From NCBI RefSeq assembly GCF_038397725.1, contig NZ_CP151634.1, positions 3,534,001-3,598,000 on the forward strand: a stretch of DNA of 64,000 nucleotides, given 5' to 3'. The DNA is from Microbacterium sp. LWO13-1.2. GTDB lineage: Bacteria > Actinomycetota > Actinomycetes > Actinomycetales > Microbacteriaceae. The notes beneath the pieces were generated by a model. That model was not told the DNA's origin. It made no database searches and was given only the letters and a program-made list of their open reading frames with translations. The position numbers and the translations under genes were made by a program. The number at the start of each line of letters is the position of its first letter. Positions within the stretch are counted from its first letter, which is position 1. Shown here one piece after another: positions 9,879-17,688 of this stretch.

Positions 9879-10499
9879 ATGTCGGTGCGCCAGAGCCTGC
9901 TCGCGATCCTCGACCAGGGCCCCTGCTACGGCTATCAGCTGCGCCATGAGTTCGATCGGCGCACCGGTTCCACCTGGCCGCTCAACGTCGGGCAGATCTA
10001 TAACACACTGGAGCGCCTGGAGCGTGACGGCCTGGTCTCCCGCGGAGACGCCGACGAGCAGGGACACGTGTATTGGGCGATCACCGACGCGGGTTCCGTC
10101 GAGGTCGCGCATTGGCTGTCCTCCCCCGTCCAGCGCGGCCAGGCGACCCGCGACGAGGTCGCGATCAAGCTCGCGATGGCGGCGACTCTTCCGGGCGTCG
10201 ACGTCGCCGGCGTCATCCAGGGCCAGCGTTCCGAATCGCTCCAGCAACGGGAAAGGCTGAATGCCGCGACATACGCGGGCTCCGGATCCGAAGCCGAGGA
10301 ACTCGCTTGGTCACTCGTGATCGCCTCGAGGATCTTCGCCGCCGAAGGCGAGTTGCGCTGGCTCGATCACGTCGAGGAACGCCTGGCGCAGCATCCGCAG
10401 CACGCCATCGGGCTGGGTTTGACCGCCGAACGCCCCCGCCGCGGCCGTCCGCTGAACGCTGAACGGAAAGCACGCTCCCCCGAGCCGCACCTCCCGTAG
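9879..10499 (+). CDS. PadR-family transcriptional regulator
   Basis: A 206-residue regulator. Residues 1-80 form the PadR winged helix: LLAILDQGPCYGYQLRHEF, then the recognition-helix segment VGQIYNTLERLERDGLV, then a wing with HVYWAITDAG. The C-terminal half is the Vir-type dimerisation helix bundle. AGGAG before TCTCC-ATG is a good ribosome binding site. PadR genes usually sit beside the transporter they control. Here the next gene is a coiled-coil protein whose -10 box overlaps the padR stop, so the pair may be independently transcribed. Residues 180-206 form a basic, Pro/Arg-rich tail not typical of the family. Confidence 0.88.
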   Translation: MSVRQSLLAILDQGPCYGYQLRHEFDRRTGSTWPLNVGQIYNTLERLERDGLVSRGDADEQGHVYWAITDAGSVEVAHWLSSPVQRGQATRDEVAIKLAMAATLPGVDVAGVIQGQRSESLQQRERLNAATYAGSGSEAEELAWSLVIASRIFAAEGELRWLDHVEERLAQHPQHAIGLGLTAERPRRGRPLNAERKARSPEPHLP

Positions 10500-10502
10500 G
10501 AT
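10497..10502 (+). promoter_or_regulatory. -10 box of a probable leaderless coiled-coil gene
   Basis: TAGGAT, formed by the padR stop codon plus three bases, ends 7 bases before the ATG at 10510. No ribosome binding site is present. Confidence 0.45.
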
Positions 10503-10509
10503 CGGAACC

Positions 10510-11835
10510 ATGGCTGGATTCTGGGGCAAACGCAAGCGCGAAGACGAAGCACTCGCGGCGCAGGACGCCGATCTGGCGCGTCGCGCCGAGCAGGCCCTGG
10601 TCGCAGCGGACGAGCGGATCCGCACGACCTCCGACGAGTTGGCGTTCGCCGACGCCGAGCTGGGCGGATCGCTCACCGCCGACCTGAAGAAGGCGCTGAC
10701 CGCGGTGCGCACCCACCTCCGCGAGGCCTTCCAACTGCACCAGCTCAACCACGATGAGATCCCTGACACCGCAGAAGAACTGCGCACCCGCAACGCGCGC
10801 ATCGTTCAGCTGTGCGATTGGGCTCAGGATCTGCTGGATGAGAAGACGGGCGTCCTCGCCGAGTCGATCTCTCGCGTGCGGCGCGCACCCGAGGTCATCG
10901 CCCAGGTGCGCGCGGATGCCGAGACTCTGAGCGAGCGCATTCCGCAGACCAACGCGACCGTGGAGCGACTGGCCTCTCGTTATGCCGACTCGGCGATGGC
11001 GCAGATCACGGCGAGCGCGAAGGAAGCGGAGCAGCTCATCTCGTTCGCGACCCACGGAGCGAACGTGTCAGAGCGTCGTCGCGCGGCGAAGCAGAACGAG
11101 GAGGCGAATCTCGCCCTCGAGACGGCGACGGAAGCCACCCGACGCGCATCCGCCCTCCTCGACGCGGTGGAGGACTTCGAGATCGAGGCGCTGCGCGCCG
11201 AATCCACACTCGCCGAGGTCGTCGCAGACTCCCGCGGCGACATCATTGCGGCGCGCACCGCGCCGCAGGTGCCGGCGGTGCGCACGGCTGTCAGCAACCT
11301 CGAGCAGGCCCTGGCGGCGCTCTCACCCTCCGGCACGCCGAACGATCCCTTCGCCGAGCTCTCCCAGCTGCGCGAGGCGAACGGGGCGCTCGACGAAGCG
11401 ATCGCCAAAGCCCGTCACCGTGAGCAGAATCCCCTGCCGACCGTGCAGCACGTTCAGCACGCGATCGACGACGCCGATCGTCAGCTCGGCGTCGCTCGCG
11501 GCCTGATCGCCGGTCACCGCGGCTGGATCGGCGCGGATGCACGCACCCGCCTTGCCGAGGCGGAGCGTCTGCGCGTCGACCTTCCTGCACTGCTTCCTGC
11601 CGAGGACACCCGCGAAGAGGCTCTCGCCGTCGCGCGGCGAGTCGCGCATCTGGCTTCCGAAGCCCTCCAGCTCGCCCAACGCGACATCGACTCGTCCCGC
11701 CCGCAGGATCAGGGCTGGGGCGGCGGCGACGGCTGGGGCGGCGGCGGACGCCGCGGCGGTGGCGGCGGCGACATCGCCTCCGGCCTCCTGGGCGGCCTCG
11801 TCATCGGCAGTCTCCTCGACGGCATCTTCGACTGA
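10510..11835 (+). CDS. Coiled-coil protein with glycine/tryptophan-rich tail
   Basis: A 441-residue protein without a signal peptide. It starts with a basic MAGFWGKRKRED and continues as long Ala/Glu/Arg-rich helices (about 15-390) with heptad-like spacing. Residues about 395-420 are low complexity (WGGGDGWGGGGRRGGGGGD) and the last 20 residues form a short hydrophobic helix (ASGLLGGLVIGSLLDGIF) that could touch the membrane. The layout is close to the cytoplasmic part of actinobacterial TPM-domain proteins, but no TPM domain is present. A PspA-like membrane-stress role is possible but not shown. It is convergent with hpf across a strong terminator. Confidence 0.75.
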   Translation: MAGFWGKRKREDEALAAQDADLARRAEQALVAADERIRTTSDELAFADAELGGSLTADLKKALTAVRTHLREAFQLHQLNHDEIPDTAEELRTRNARIVQLCDWAQDLLDEKTGVLAESISRVRRAPEVIAQVRADAETLSERIPQTNATVERLASRYADSAMAQITASAKEAEQLISFATHGANVSERRRAAKQNEEANLALETATEATRRASALLDAVEDFEIEALRAESTLAEVVADSRGDIIAARTAPQVPAVRTAVSNLEQALAALSPSGTPNDPFAELSQLREANGALDEAIAKARHREQNPLPTVQHVQHAIDDADRQLGVARGLIAGHRGWIGADARTRLAEAERLRVDLPALLPAEDTREEALAVARRVAHLASEALQLAQRDIDSSRPQDQGWGGGDGWGGGGRRGGGGGDIASGLLGGLVIGSLLDGIFD

Positions 11836-11878
11836 GGCGCGAATCAGGTTCGCTGAGCCAGTCGAAGCGTCTGGCACC

Positions 11879-11922
11879 GACGAGAGCGGCCCGGCCCCCG
11901 AAGGGACCGGGCCGCTCTCGTC
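11879..11922. terminator. Bidirectional terminator between the coiled-coil gene and hpf
   Basis: GACGAGAGCGGCCCGG (11879-11894) pairs perfectly with 11907-11922 around a 12-base loop. It sits in the 93-bp convergent gap. The bases just before it (11847-11870, GGTTCGCTGAGCCAGTCGAA) resemble a REP-type element common in actinobacterial intergenic DNA. Confidence 0.8.
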
Positions 11923-11928
11923 TCAGCC

Positions 11929-12585
11929 TCAGGACGCCAGAGCCTCCGCAGGCGGAGCCTGCGTGCTCAGCGCGATGACGCCGTAGTCCCAGCCCTTGCG
12001 GCGGTAGACCACACTCGGGTGGTCGGTTGCGGCGTCGACGAACAGGAAGAAGTCGTGTCCGACGAGTTCCATCCGATCGACGGCTTCTTCGACGCTCATC
12101 CATTCGGCGTCGAAGCTCTTGGTGCGGATGACGACGGGTGAGTACGCCTCCTCCTCGTCGTTCTGCACCGGCACGCTGCCGGTCGCGACGGCACGCAGGA
12201 GATCGACGGATGCGGGCTGCACGTCGATTCCCTCAAGGGCTCCACTGCCCTTCTCGAAGTGTGCTCCACGAGGATGCTGACGTCCGTCGACCCTCTTCTC
12301 CTTCGCGCGGCGCAGCTGCGTCGACAACTTGTCGATCGCGAAGTCCAGCGCGACGAACTTGTCACCGTCGGTGGCCTCCGCCCGCACCACAGGTCCCTTG
12401 CCGACGAGCGTGAGCTCGACGGTCTCATCGGGCACATGGCCATTCCGGTAGACGCGATGCGTGACCTTCACATCCAGGCGCAGTGCTCGGGACGCGAGCG
12501 GCTGGACCCGGGCGATCTTCTCTTCGACAACGGTTCGGAAGCGGTCGGTGATACCCACTCCGACGCCAACGATGCTTGTTTCCAT
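11929..12585 (-). CDS. hpf: Long-form ribosome hibernation promoting factor
   Basis: A 218-residue long HPF. Residues 1-100 form the 30S-binding RaiA/HPF domain (beta strand METSIVGVGVGITDRFRTVVEEKI, then ERRxDVK-like and VELTLVGKGPVVRAEATDGD segments). A linker leads to the C-terminal dimerisation domain (about 155-215; VVIRTKSFDAEWMSVEEAVDRM, then HDFFLFVDAATDHPSVVYRR), which joins two 70S ribosomes into inactive 100S dimers. The start is the ATG at 12585, preceded by AAGGAG at 6 bases; the frame is open 26 codons further but lacks this. Neighbours secA, comF, lpqB and mtrAB give the conserved actinobacterial order. Confidence 0.95.
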   Translation of the reverse strand: METSIVGVGVGITDRFRTVVEEKIARVQPLASRALRLDVKVTHRVYRNGHVPDETVELTLVGKGPVVRAEATDGDKFVALDFAIDKLSTQLRRAKEKRVDGRQHPRGAHFEKGSGALEGIDVQPASVDLLRAVATGSVPVQNDEEEAYSPVVIRTKSFDAEWMSVEEAVDRMELVGHDFFLFVDAATDHPSVVYRRKGWDYGVIALSTQAPPAEALAS

Positions 12586-12647
12586 TGCTGTCTCCTTGTC
12601 CCGGTCCTCCCGGCCAAGGGCGGACCGTGGTCGCCTTGTGGTCCCTA

Positions 12648-12653
12648 ACCGTA
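12648..12653 (-). promoter_or_regulatory. Candidate hpf -10 box
   Basis: TACGGT on the minus strand in the 94-bp gap between comF and hpf would give a leader of about 55 bases that includes the AAGGAG site of hpf. No clear -35 box is seen. Confidence 0.3.
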
Positions 12654-12679
12654 GTCCGCTCATCGCAGGAAGTCACGGC

Positions 12680-13369
12680 TCATTTTCTCCGTGTCCCCGG
12701 TGCGTTCTCGATGATTCTCCGGTGAAGCGGCGTGGCGGCGAGCGCGACCGCCGCCACGACGCGGAAGCCGGCGGATCCGAGCACGCGCGATGCTTCATCG
12801 AAGGTCGCGCCGGTCGTGACGACGTCGTCCACCAGGACGACGTCGGTGCCGTCTCCCCGCGTTCGAACGCGCATGCTGCCGCGCACGTTCTCGGCGCGTT
12901 CCTGCACGCCCAGCCCACGCTGGTCGACGGTCGCACGTGCGGCGAACAGCAGGCGATGCGGTTCGGCACCCGCACGACGTATCAGGAGATCCGGTACCCG
13001 GTAGCCGCGACGACGGAAGGCCGCGCGACCCGTCGGGATCGGCACCGCGACCGCGCCATCGGCCAGCGCTTCCGTCAACACCCCGGCCAGCGCACCGCCC
13101 AGGGGGCGGGCGAGCAGTGTCTCGCCATCCCCCTTGAGGCGTCGGATGCAGCGCGCGGCGACCCCGTCGTAGCCGAGCGCCGCCCGGACCCGTCGCCCCT
13201 CGGGAGTCGTGAACTCGCGCGGGTCCGGCGACAGCTGCGCGCGGCAGGAATCGCAGAGCAGCTCACCAGGGGCGTCGCAGCCGGCGCAGCACGCGGCGAG
13301 CAGCAGAGCGGCCAGTTCGGCGCCGATCGCCCTCAGCGGAACCAATGGAGAAGGCACGGAGGACGGCAT
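12680..13369 (-). CDS. comF: ComF-family phosphoribosyltransferase-like protein
   Basis: A 229-residue protein. The N-terminal region holds a cysteine cluster (CC-x2-C-x7-C-x2-C) typical of the zinc finger of ComF. The C-terminal type I PRTase domain shows the PRPP-binding motif VVLVDDVVTTGAT, plus AVPIPTGRAAFRRRGY and the AENVRGSMRV segment typical of ComF. In transforming bacteria ComFC supports uptake of single-stranded DNA, but in actinobacteria its role is unsettled. It lies between lpqB and hpf on the same strand as part of the conserved mtrA-mtrB-lpqB-comF-hpf order. The 99-bp gap to lpqB shows no terminator. Confidence 0.9.
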   Translation of the reverse strand: MPSSVPSPLVPLRAIGAELAALLLAACCAGCDAPGELLCDSCRAQLSPDPREFTTPEGRRVRAALGYDGVAARCIRRLKGDGETLLARPLGGALAGVLTEALADGAVAVPIPTGRAAFRRRGYRVPDLLIRRAGAEPHRLLFAARATVDQRGLGVQERAENVRGSMRVRTRGDGTDVVLVDDVVTTGATFDEASRVLGSAGFRVVAAVALAATPLHRRIIENAPGTRRK

Positions 13370-13468
13370 CCCCTGATCCTGCGCCAGCCGGTCCTGCGTC
13401 CGCGCGCCGATTCGCGCGCTACGTGGAGAACTCGTGTCGGATCGCGCCTGTGCAGAAGCGGCGGCGCG

Positions 13469-15193
13469 TCACTGACCTGCGCGGGTCGCGAGCAACGAGA
13501 CACCAGACGTCGCCTCACGCCACGCAGAGCCGCTGCGCGCGAACAGTGCGCCGCTCGCGCCGAGAACACGAACACCGGCCGTGGTCCTCGACCCGGCGAT
13601 CGAGACGGCGTCGGACGGGGCCGCCTCGCTCGTCGACGGTCCGGCGACGCGCTGCCACACCATCATCGGATCATCGGGTCCCGTCAGAATGCCGAGCCGG
13701 TCCGAACCGAGCCACACCAGACCGATCGCCGCACCGGGCAGCGTTCCGAGCACTTCGACCTCATCGCCGAGTGCGACGGGCACGCCGGCGCCGTCTCGGA
13801 TCACCGCCGCGACCACGACTCGTCGCTGACCGCCGACGTTCACCACCGCGGCGACCCTGGCGCCGTCGGCGGCGACGCGCAGATGCGTGATGCCGGACAC
13901 GTCGGGGAACGCCTTCGCGATCCGATGCTCCGTGACGCCAGCACCCCATGCGATGAGCCCGCGAGGATCGCCCGTGGGCACCGTCCACGTGTAGCCGTAC
14001 GGGTCGATGGACGGCGTCACGAGCCCCGGTCCCCCGGGCAGCTGGTCGATCTGTCCGTCGCCGACCCGGAAGACGCTCCCATCATCGAGTTGCACAGCGG
14101 CGTGCGAGTCGTCTGCCGCGACATCGATCGCGGCGATCGGCTGCGCGATGCTCAGGATCTCGCTGCTCACGCCAGGGATCGGCGTGATCTCGTCGCCGAC
14201 GATCGTTCCGAACGCGCCCTCGGCCAGCACCAGAGAACCCGACGGCGCCGTCGGCTGCTCCACTTCGACGACACCCGCACCGAGCACACGTCCGTCGACG
14301 CTGAACTGCACCTGGTTCACGCGCACGCCGGCGTCGGCGAGGCTGCGCTCCAGTTGTGTGCGCATCCGCGCCAGCGTCGTCTGATCGAGGTTCTGCGCGG
14401 CACTGTTGAGAGCGACATCGGCGATCTGATCGGTCCCGATGGGGACGGCCCCGAGGGCGAGGCGCACATCCGGCGGGAAGGCGCTCTGCACCGCGGGCTC
14501 CAGCCAGGCGCTGGGTGTGCCGCCGATCAGCGCCTGAGCGATCGTGGTGGCCGGCGCGGGACGACGAGGAAACCATCGCACGTCGGGCACGAGGCGTTTC
14601 CAGGTCTGATCGAAGTAGCTCAGCGCGTAGCCGATGAAGACCACCGAGAAGAGTCTCTCGTCGATCACGATGCCGTCGGGCGCTTTCGCGATGCGCCATT
14701 CGCCGTCCTCCGCGCGCACGACCTGGAACGGCATGCTTCCGGGGCCAGGGGCGTCGGAGTACTCCCCTGTCTCATCGACGCTGGCGACCAGTTCCGTCTG
14801 CACCTGCACGTCGGCTTCGGTGGCCTGCTCCGCCTCCTCGCCGTCCTGGACGGACGAGGTGATCCTGCGCGTCGAGGCATCGGCGTCGATGGCCACGGCC
14901 TCGGCCGGCCTCCAGGTCGCGGCGAACTCCGGGGTGAGGAACTTCCGGGCTGTCTGCCATCCCTCATCCGGCGTGATCGCTGCTTCCATGAAGCCTTCGA
15001 CGATCTCGGCGGGTCCGGCTCCGTCCACCGGACCGGACGCGAGCGGAAGGAATTCCGATTCGTCCGGCACCTGCCCCAAGGGCAGCCCGACTTCTACGTC
15101 GCTGCTGGTCGGGAGCCCCGTGCACGCCGAAAGCAGCACAGCGGCGGCGACCACGGCGATCCCGCGCAGCACGCGCCTTCGTGCGTCAGTCAT
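13469..15193 (-). CDS. lpqB: LpqB lipoprotein (MtrB partner)
   Basis: A 574-residue exported lipoprotein. The signal peptide runs to a lipobox LLSAC, giving a lipidated cysteine near residue 25. A GerMN domain lies at about 215-330 and a beta-propeller-like C-terminal LpqB domain at about 340-560. In mycobacteria LpqB binds the extracellular part of MtrB and tunes MtrA phosphorylation, cell division and wall properties. The start ATG (15193) overlaps the mtrB end by 8 bases, so they are coupled. The frame continues upstream inside mtrB in a different reading frame, but that part is not LpqB. Confidence 0.93.
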   Translation of the reverse strand: MTDARRRVLRGIAVVAAAVLLSACTGLPTSSDVEVGLPLGQVPDESEFLPLASGPVDGAGPAEIVEGFMEAAITPDEGWQTARKFLTPEFAATWRPAEAVAIDADASTRRITSSVQDGEEAEQATEADVQVQTELVASVDETGEYSDAPGPGSMPFQVVRAEDGEWRIAKAPDGIVIDERLFSVVFIGYALSYFDQTWKRLVPDVRWFPRRPAPATTIAQALIGGTPSAWLEPAVQSAFPPDVRLALGAVPIGTDQIADVALNSAAQNLDQTTLARMRTQLERSLADAGVRVNQVQFSVDGRVLGAGVVEVEQPTAPSGSLVLAEGAFGTIVGDEITPIPGVSSEILSIAQPIAAIDVAADDSHAAVQLDDGSVFRVGDGQIDQLPGGPGLVTPSIDPYGYTWTVPTGDPRGLIAWGAGVTEHRIAKAFPDVSGITHLRVAADGARVAAVVNVGGQRRVVVAAVIRDGAGVPVALGDEVEVLGTLPGAAIGLVWLGSDRLGILTGPDDPMMVWQRVAGPSTSEAAPSDAVSIAGSRTTAGVRVLGASGALFARSGSAWREATSGVSLLATRAGQ

Positions 15194-16877
15194 CGCGACT
15201 CCCGTTCTCGCCGAACAGGTCACGGTGCAGGTCCGTGACCTCGATGGGCTGCGTCGCACTGCCGATCTCCATGAGCGTCTCCTGCGGCTCCAGCGGCACC
15301 GGCGATTCCCCCTCCAGCACACCGGCGCGACGCGGCAGCGTGAGCACGAAGTTGGTGCCGACGGCCAGCTCGGACCAGACCGTGAGCGTGCCGCCGTGCA
15401 GAGTGGCGTCGCCGAGGGCGATCGACAGACCGAGCCCGGTGCCGCCGATCGTGCGCTGGCGCGAGGGATCGGCCCGCCAGAAGCGGTCGAACACCCGCTC
15501 GGCATCCGCCGAGGTCATCCCCAACCCGAAATCGCGCACCCCCGCGGCCACGGCATGCTGATTGCTGTCGACGGTGATCACGATCGGCTTCCCCTCCCCG
15601 TGCTCGATCGCGTTGCCGATGAGGTTGCGCAGCACACGGCGCACGCGCCGCGGATCCATGTCGACCGGAGAATAGCCGCCGGGGGCCACCAGACGCAGTT
15701 CGCTGCCGTGACCGTCGGCGAGGGGCTTCATCTGCTCGATGATGTCTTCGGCGAGATGGGCGATGCTGGTCGCTTCGAGCTCGAGCTGCACGGAACCGGC
15801 GTCGTAGCGACTGATCTCCAGCAGGTCAGACAGCAGCGTCTCGAAACGCTGCACCTGGGCATGCAGAAGCTCGGTGGTCCGGGCGGTCGTCGGGTCGAAG
15901 TCGTCTCGCTGGTCGTTCAGGATGTCGGCAGCGAGCCTGATCGTCGTGAGCGGGGTTCGCAGCTCATGCGAGACATCCGACACGAAGCGCTGCTGCACGA
16001 GCGACAGCTCGCCCAGCTCCTTGATCTGCGCCTCGATGCTGTCTGCCATCGCGTTGAACGAACGCCCGAGTGTCGCCAGCTCGTCCTCGCCGCGCACCTG
16101 CAGACGAACGCCGAGGTCACCGGATGCGAGCCGGGCGCTCGTCTCCGCCGCCTCCACGATCGGGGTCGACACCGTGCGCAGCACGACCCACGAGATCGCG
16201 GCCACGATGGCGACCAGTCCGATGCCGGCGATCCAGAGCGTGCGCTGCACGAAACTGAGAGTCTGATCGGCGTCGGCGAGGTCGTACGCGATGTAGAGCT
16301 CGAACGGACCCACTTCCGGCACGACCAGCTGCTGACCGACGATGATGCCCGGGACTTCGCCGCCGCCCTCTGTCGGCAGAGCGACGGACTGCCACCACTG
16401 CCGATCGTCGAACTCGGCGACGAGCCTGCTCAGCGCCGGGCTCAGATCGTTGGTGCTGAGTCCGGCGGTGAATCCGTTGAGCCGCACAGCGGACGACTCG
16501 GAATCGATTCTGTTGGCCAGGAGCATGTCCGACGACGAGTTGCGTCCCAGGTCCTCCTGGATCCGGTCCCACAGGTCCCTGAGCGCGGCAGGATCGTCGC
16601 CGACCTCGGCGACATCCAGCGTCCTCTGCGCCTGATCGACCGCCCGCTGGGCATCTTCGAGCGCCTGATTCTTGCGGGATACGAAGAGGTCGTTCTGGAT
16701 GACGAGCGCCATCGTCACGCACGTGATGAAGATCGCGAGCGAAGTGAGCAGCAGCGTGACGGAGAGCGTGCGGAAGCGCAGCGAACGCCGCCACAGAGCG
16801 GCGAGCGCGTCGGGCCAACCGCGCCAGTCGCGGAGGACCGCGACCGCTGTGGTGGTGGTGCCCGTCCCGGCCATCAC
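15186..16877 (-). CDS. mtrB: MtrB sensor histidine kinase
   Basis: A 563-residue membrane histidine kinase. TM1 is at about 37-60, an extracellular sensor region at about 62-210 and TM2 at about 212-236. HAMP follows to about 290, then HisKA with the phosphoacceptor VSDVSHELRTPLTTIR near 300. HATPase_c has the N-box NLIGNAIEHGEG and G-boxes DFGLGM and GGTGLGLSI. It phosphorylates MtrA, whose regulon covers cell-wall hydrolases, septation and osmotic response. The start is GTG-ATG (16877 or 16874), just after the mtrA stop. The operon order mtrA-mtrB-lpqB is the standard one. Confidence 0.95.
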   Translation of the reverse strand: MMAGTGTTTTAVAVLRDWRGWPDALAALWRRSLRFRTLSVTLLLTSLAIFITCVTMALVIQNDLFVSRKNQALEDAQRAVDQAQRTLDVAEVGDDPAALRDLWDRIQEDLGRNSSSDMLLANRIDSESSAVRLNGFTAGLSTNDLSPALSRLVAEFDDRQWWQSVALPTEGGGEVPGIIVGQQLVVPEVGPFELYIAYDLADADQTLSFVQRTLWIAGIGLVAIVAAISWVVLRTVSTPIVEAAETSARLASGDLGVRLQVRGEDELATLGRSFNAMADSIEAQIKELGELSLVQQRFVSDVSHELRTPLTTIRLAADILNDQRDDFDPTTARTTELLHAQVQRFETLLSDLLEISRYDAGSVQLELEATSIAHLAEDIIEQMKPLADGHGSELRLVAPGGYSPVDMDPRRVRRVLRNLIGNAIEHGEGKPIVITVDSNQHAVAAGVRDFGLGMTSADAERVFDRFWRADPSRQRTIGGTGLGLSIALGDATLHGGTLTVWSELAVGTNFVLTLPRRAGVLEGESPVPLEPQETLMEIGSATQPIEVTDLHRDLFGENGSRDD

Positions 16878-16883
16878 CTGCGC

Positions 16884-17573
16884 CTAGCCGGAGGTGGCGA
16901 CGCTGCCGGCGCGGTAGCCGACGCCGCGCACCGTCATGACGATCTTCGGGTTGTCCGGGTCGAGCTCGACCTTCGCCCGGAGGCGCTGCACGTGCACGTT
17001 CACGAGCCTGGTGTCGGCCTTGTAGTGGTATCCCCACACCTGTTCGAGCAGCATCTCCCGGGAGAAGACCTGCTGCGGCTTCGACGCGAGCGCCACCAGC
17101 AGCTGGAACTCGAGCGGAGTGAGCGCGATCGGTGCGGTACCGCGACGCACTTCGTGGGCGTCGACATCGACGGTGAGGTCACCCACGCGCAGCTGCTCGC
17201 CGGCGGTCTGCGTCACCGGCCGCAGGCGCGTGCGGATGCGGGCGACGAGCTCCTTCGGGTTGAAAGGCTTCACCATGTAGTCATCCGCCCCGACCTCGAG
17301 GCCACGGACGACATCTGCCGTATCGGTGCGTGCGGTGAGCATGATGATCGGGATGCCGGACTCGGCCCGGATCCGGGTGCAGATCTCGATCCCGTCCATA
17401 CCGGGCAGCATGAGGTCGAGGAGAACCAGGTCGGGGCGCTGGGTGCGCCATTCCTCGACGGCTCGCGCACCGTCGGCGCAGAACACCGGCTCGAAGCCTT
17501 CGGTGCGCAGCACGATGCCGATCATCTCGGCGAGCGCGGTGTCGTCGTCGACCACAAGAATGCGTGAGGTCAT
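16884..17573 (-). CDS. mtrA: MtrA response regulator (OmpR family)
   Basis: A 229-residue response regulator. The receiver has the acid pocket D9-D10-D11, phosphoacceptor D53 in LVLLDLMLPGMDG, T81-region LTAR and the lysine of MVKPFNPKEL. The OmpR-type winged helix (about 130-225) includes LTPLEFQLL and the recognition segment DTRLVNVHVQRLRAKVE. This is very close to mycobacterial MtrA over its whole length. The ATG follows TAAGGT by 6 bases, so the message is probably leaderless. It is the first gene of mtrA-mtrB-lpqB and is divergent from the membrane-protein operon at 17689. Confidence 0.97.
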   Translation of the reverse strand: MTSRILVVDDDTALAEMIGIVLRTEGFEPVFCADGARAVEEWRTQRPDLVLLDLMLPGMDGIEICTRIRAESGIPIIMLTARTDTADVVRGLEVGADDYMVKPFNPKELVARIRTRLRPVTQTAGEQLRVGDLTVDVDAHEVRRGTAPIALTPLEFQLLVALASKPQQVFSREMLLEQVWGYHYKADTRLVNVHVQRLRAKVELDPDNPKIVMTVRGVGYRAGSVATSG

Positions 17574-17579
17574 ACCGTT

Positions 17580-17585
17580 ACCTTA
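17580..17585 (-). promoter_or_regulatory. -10 box of a probable leaderless mtrA transcript
   Basis: TAAGGT lies 6 bases (AACGGT) before the mtrA ATG. No ribosome binding site lies in between. Confidence 0.5.
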
Positions 17586-17688
17586 TGACACTCGCTCCGT
17601 TCTGCTCTGCGACCCGGCGCCCAGTGTTCTGCGGCCGCGTCGCCGTTGCGGATGTGACACGATGGGAGCGCACGACGGAGGGAGTGCT

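Noticed and set aside
12461..17567. Very long plus-strand open frames antisense to comF-lpqB-mtrB-mtrA (925 and 977 codons)
   Set aside because: They mirror genuine minus-strand genes with full domain matches, are rich in Arg/Ala/Pro/His and show no family motif. High GC removes stop codons from antisense frames.
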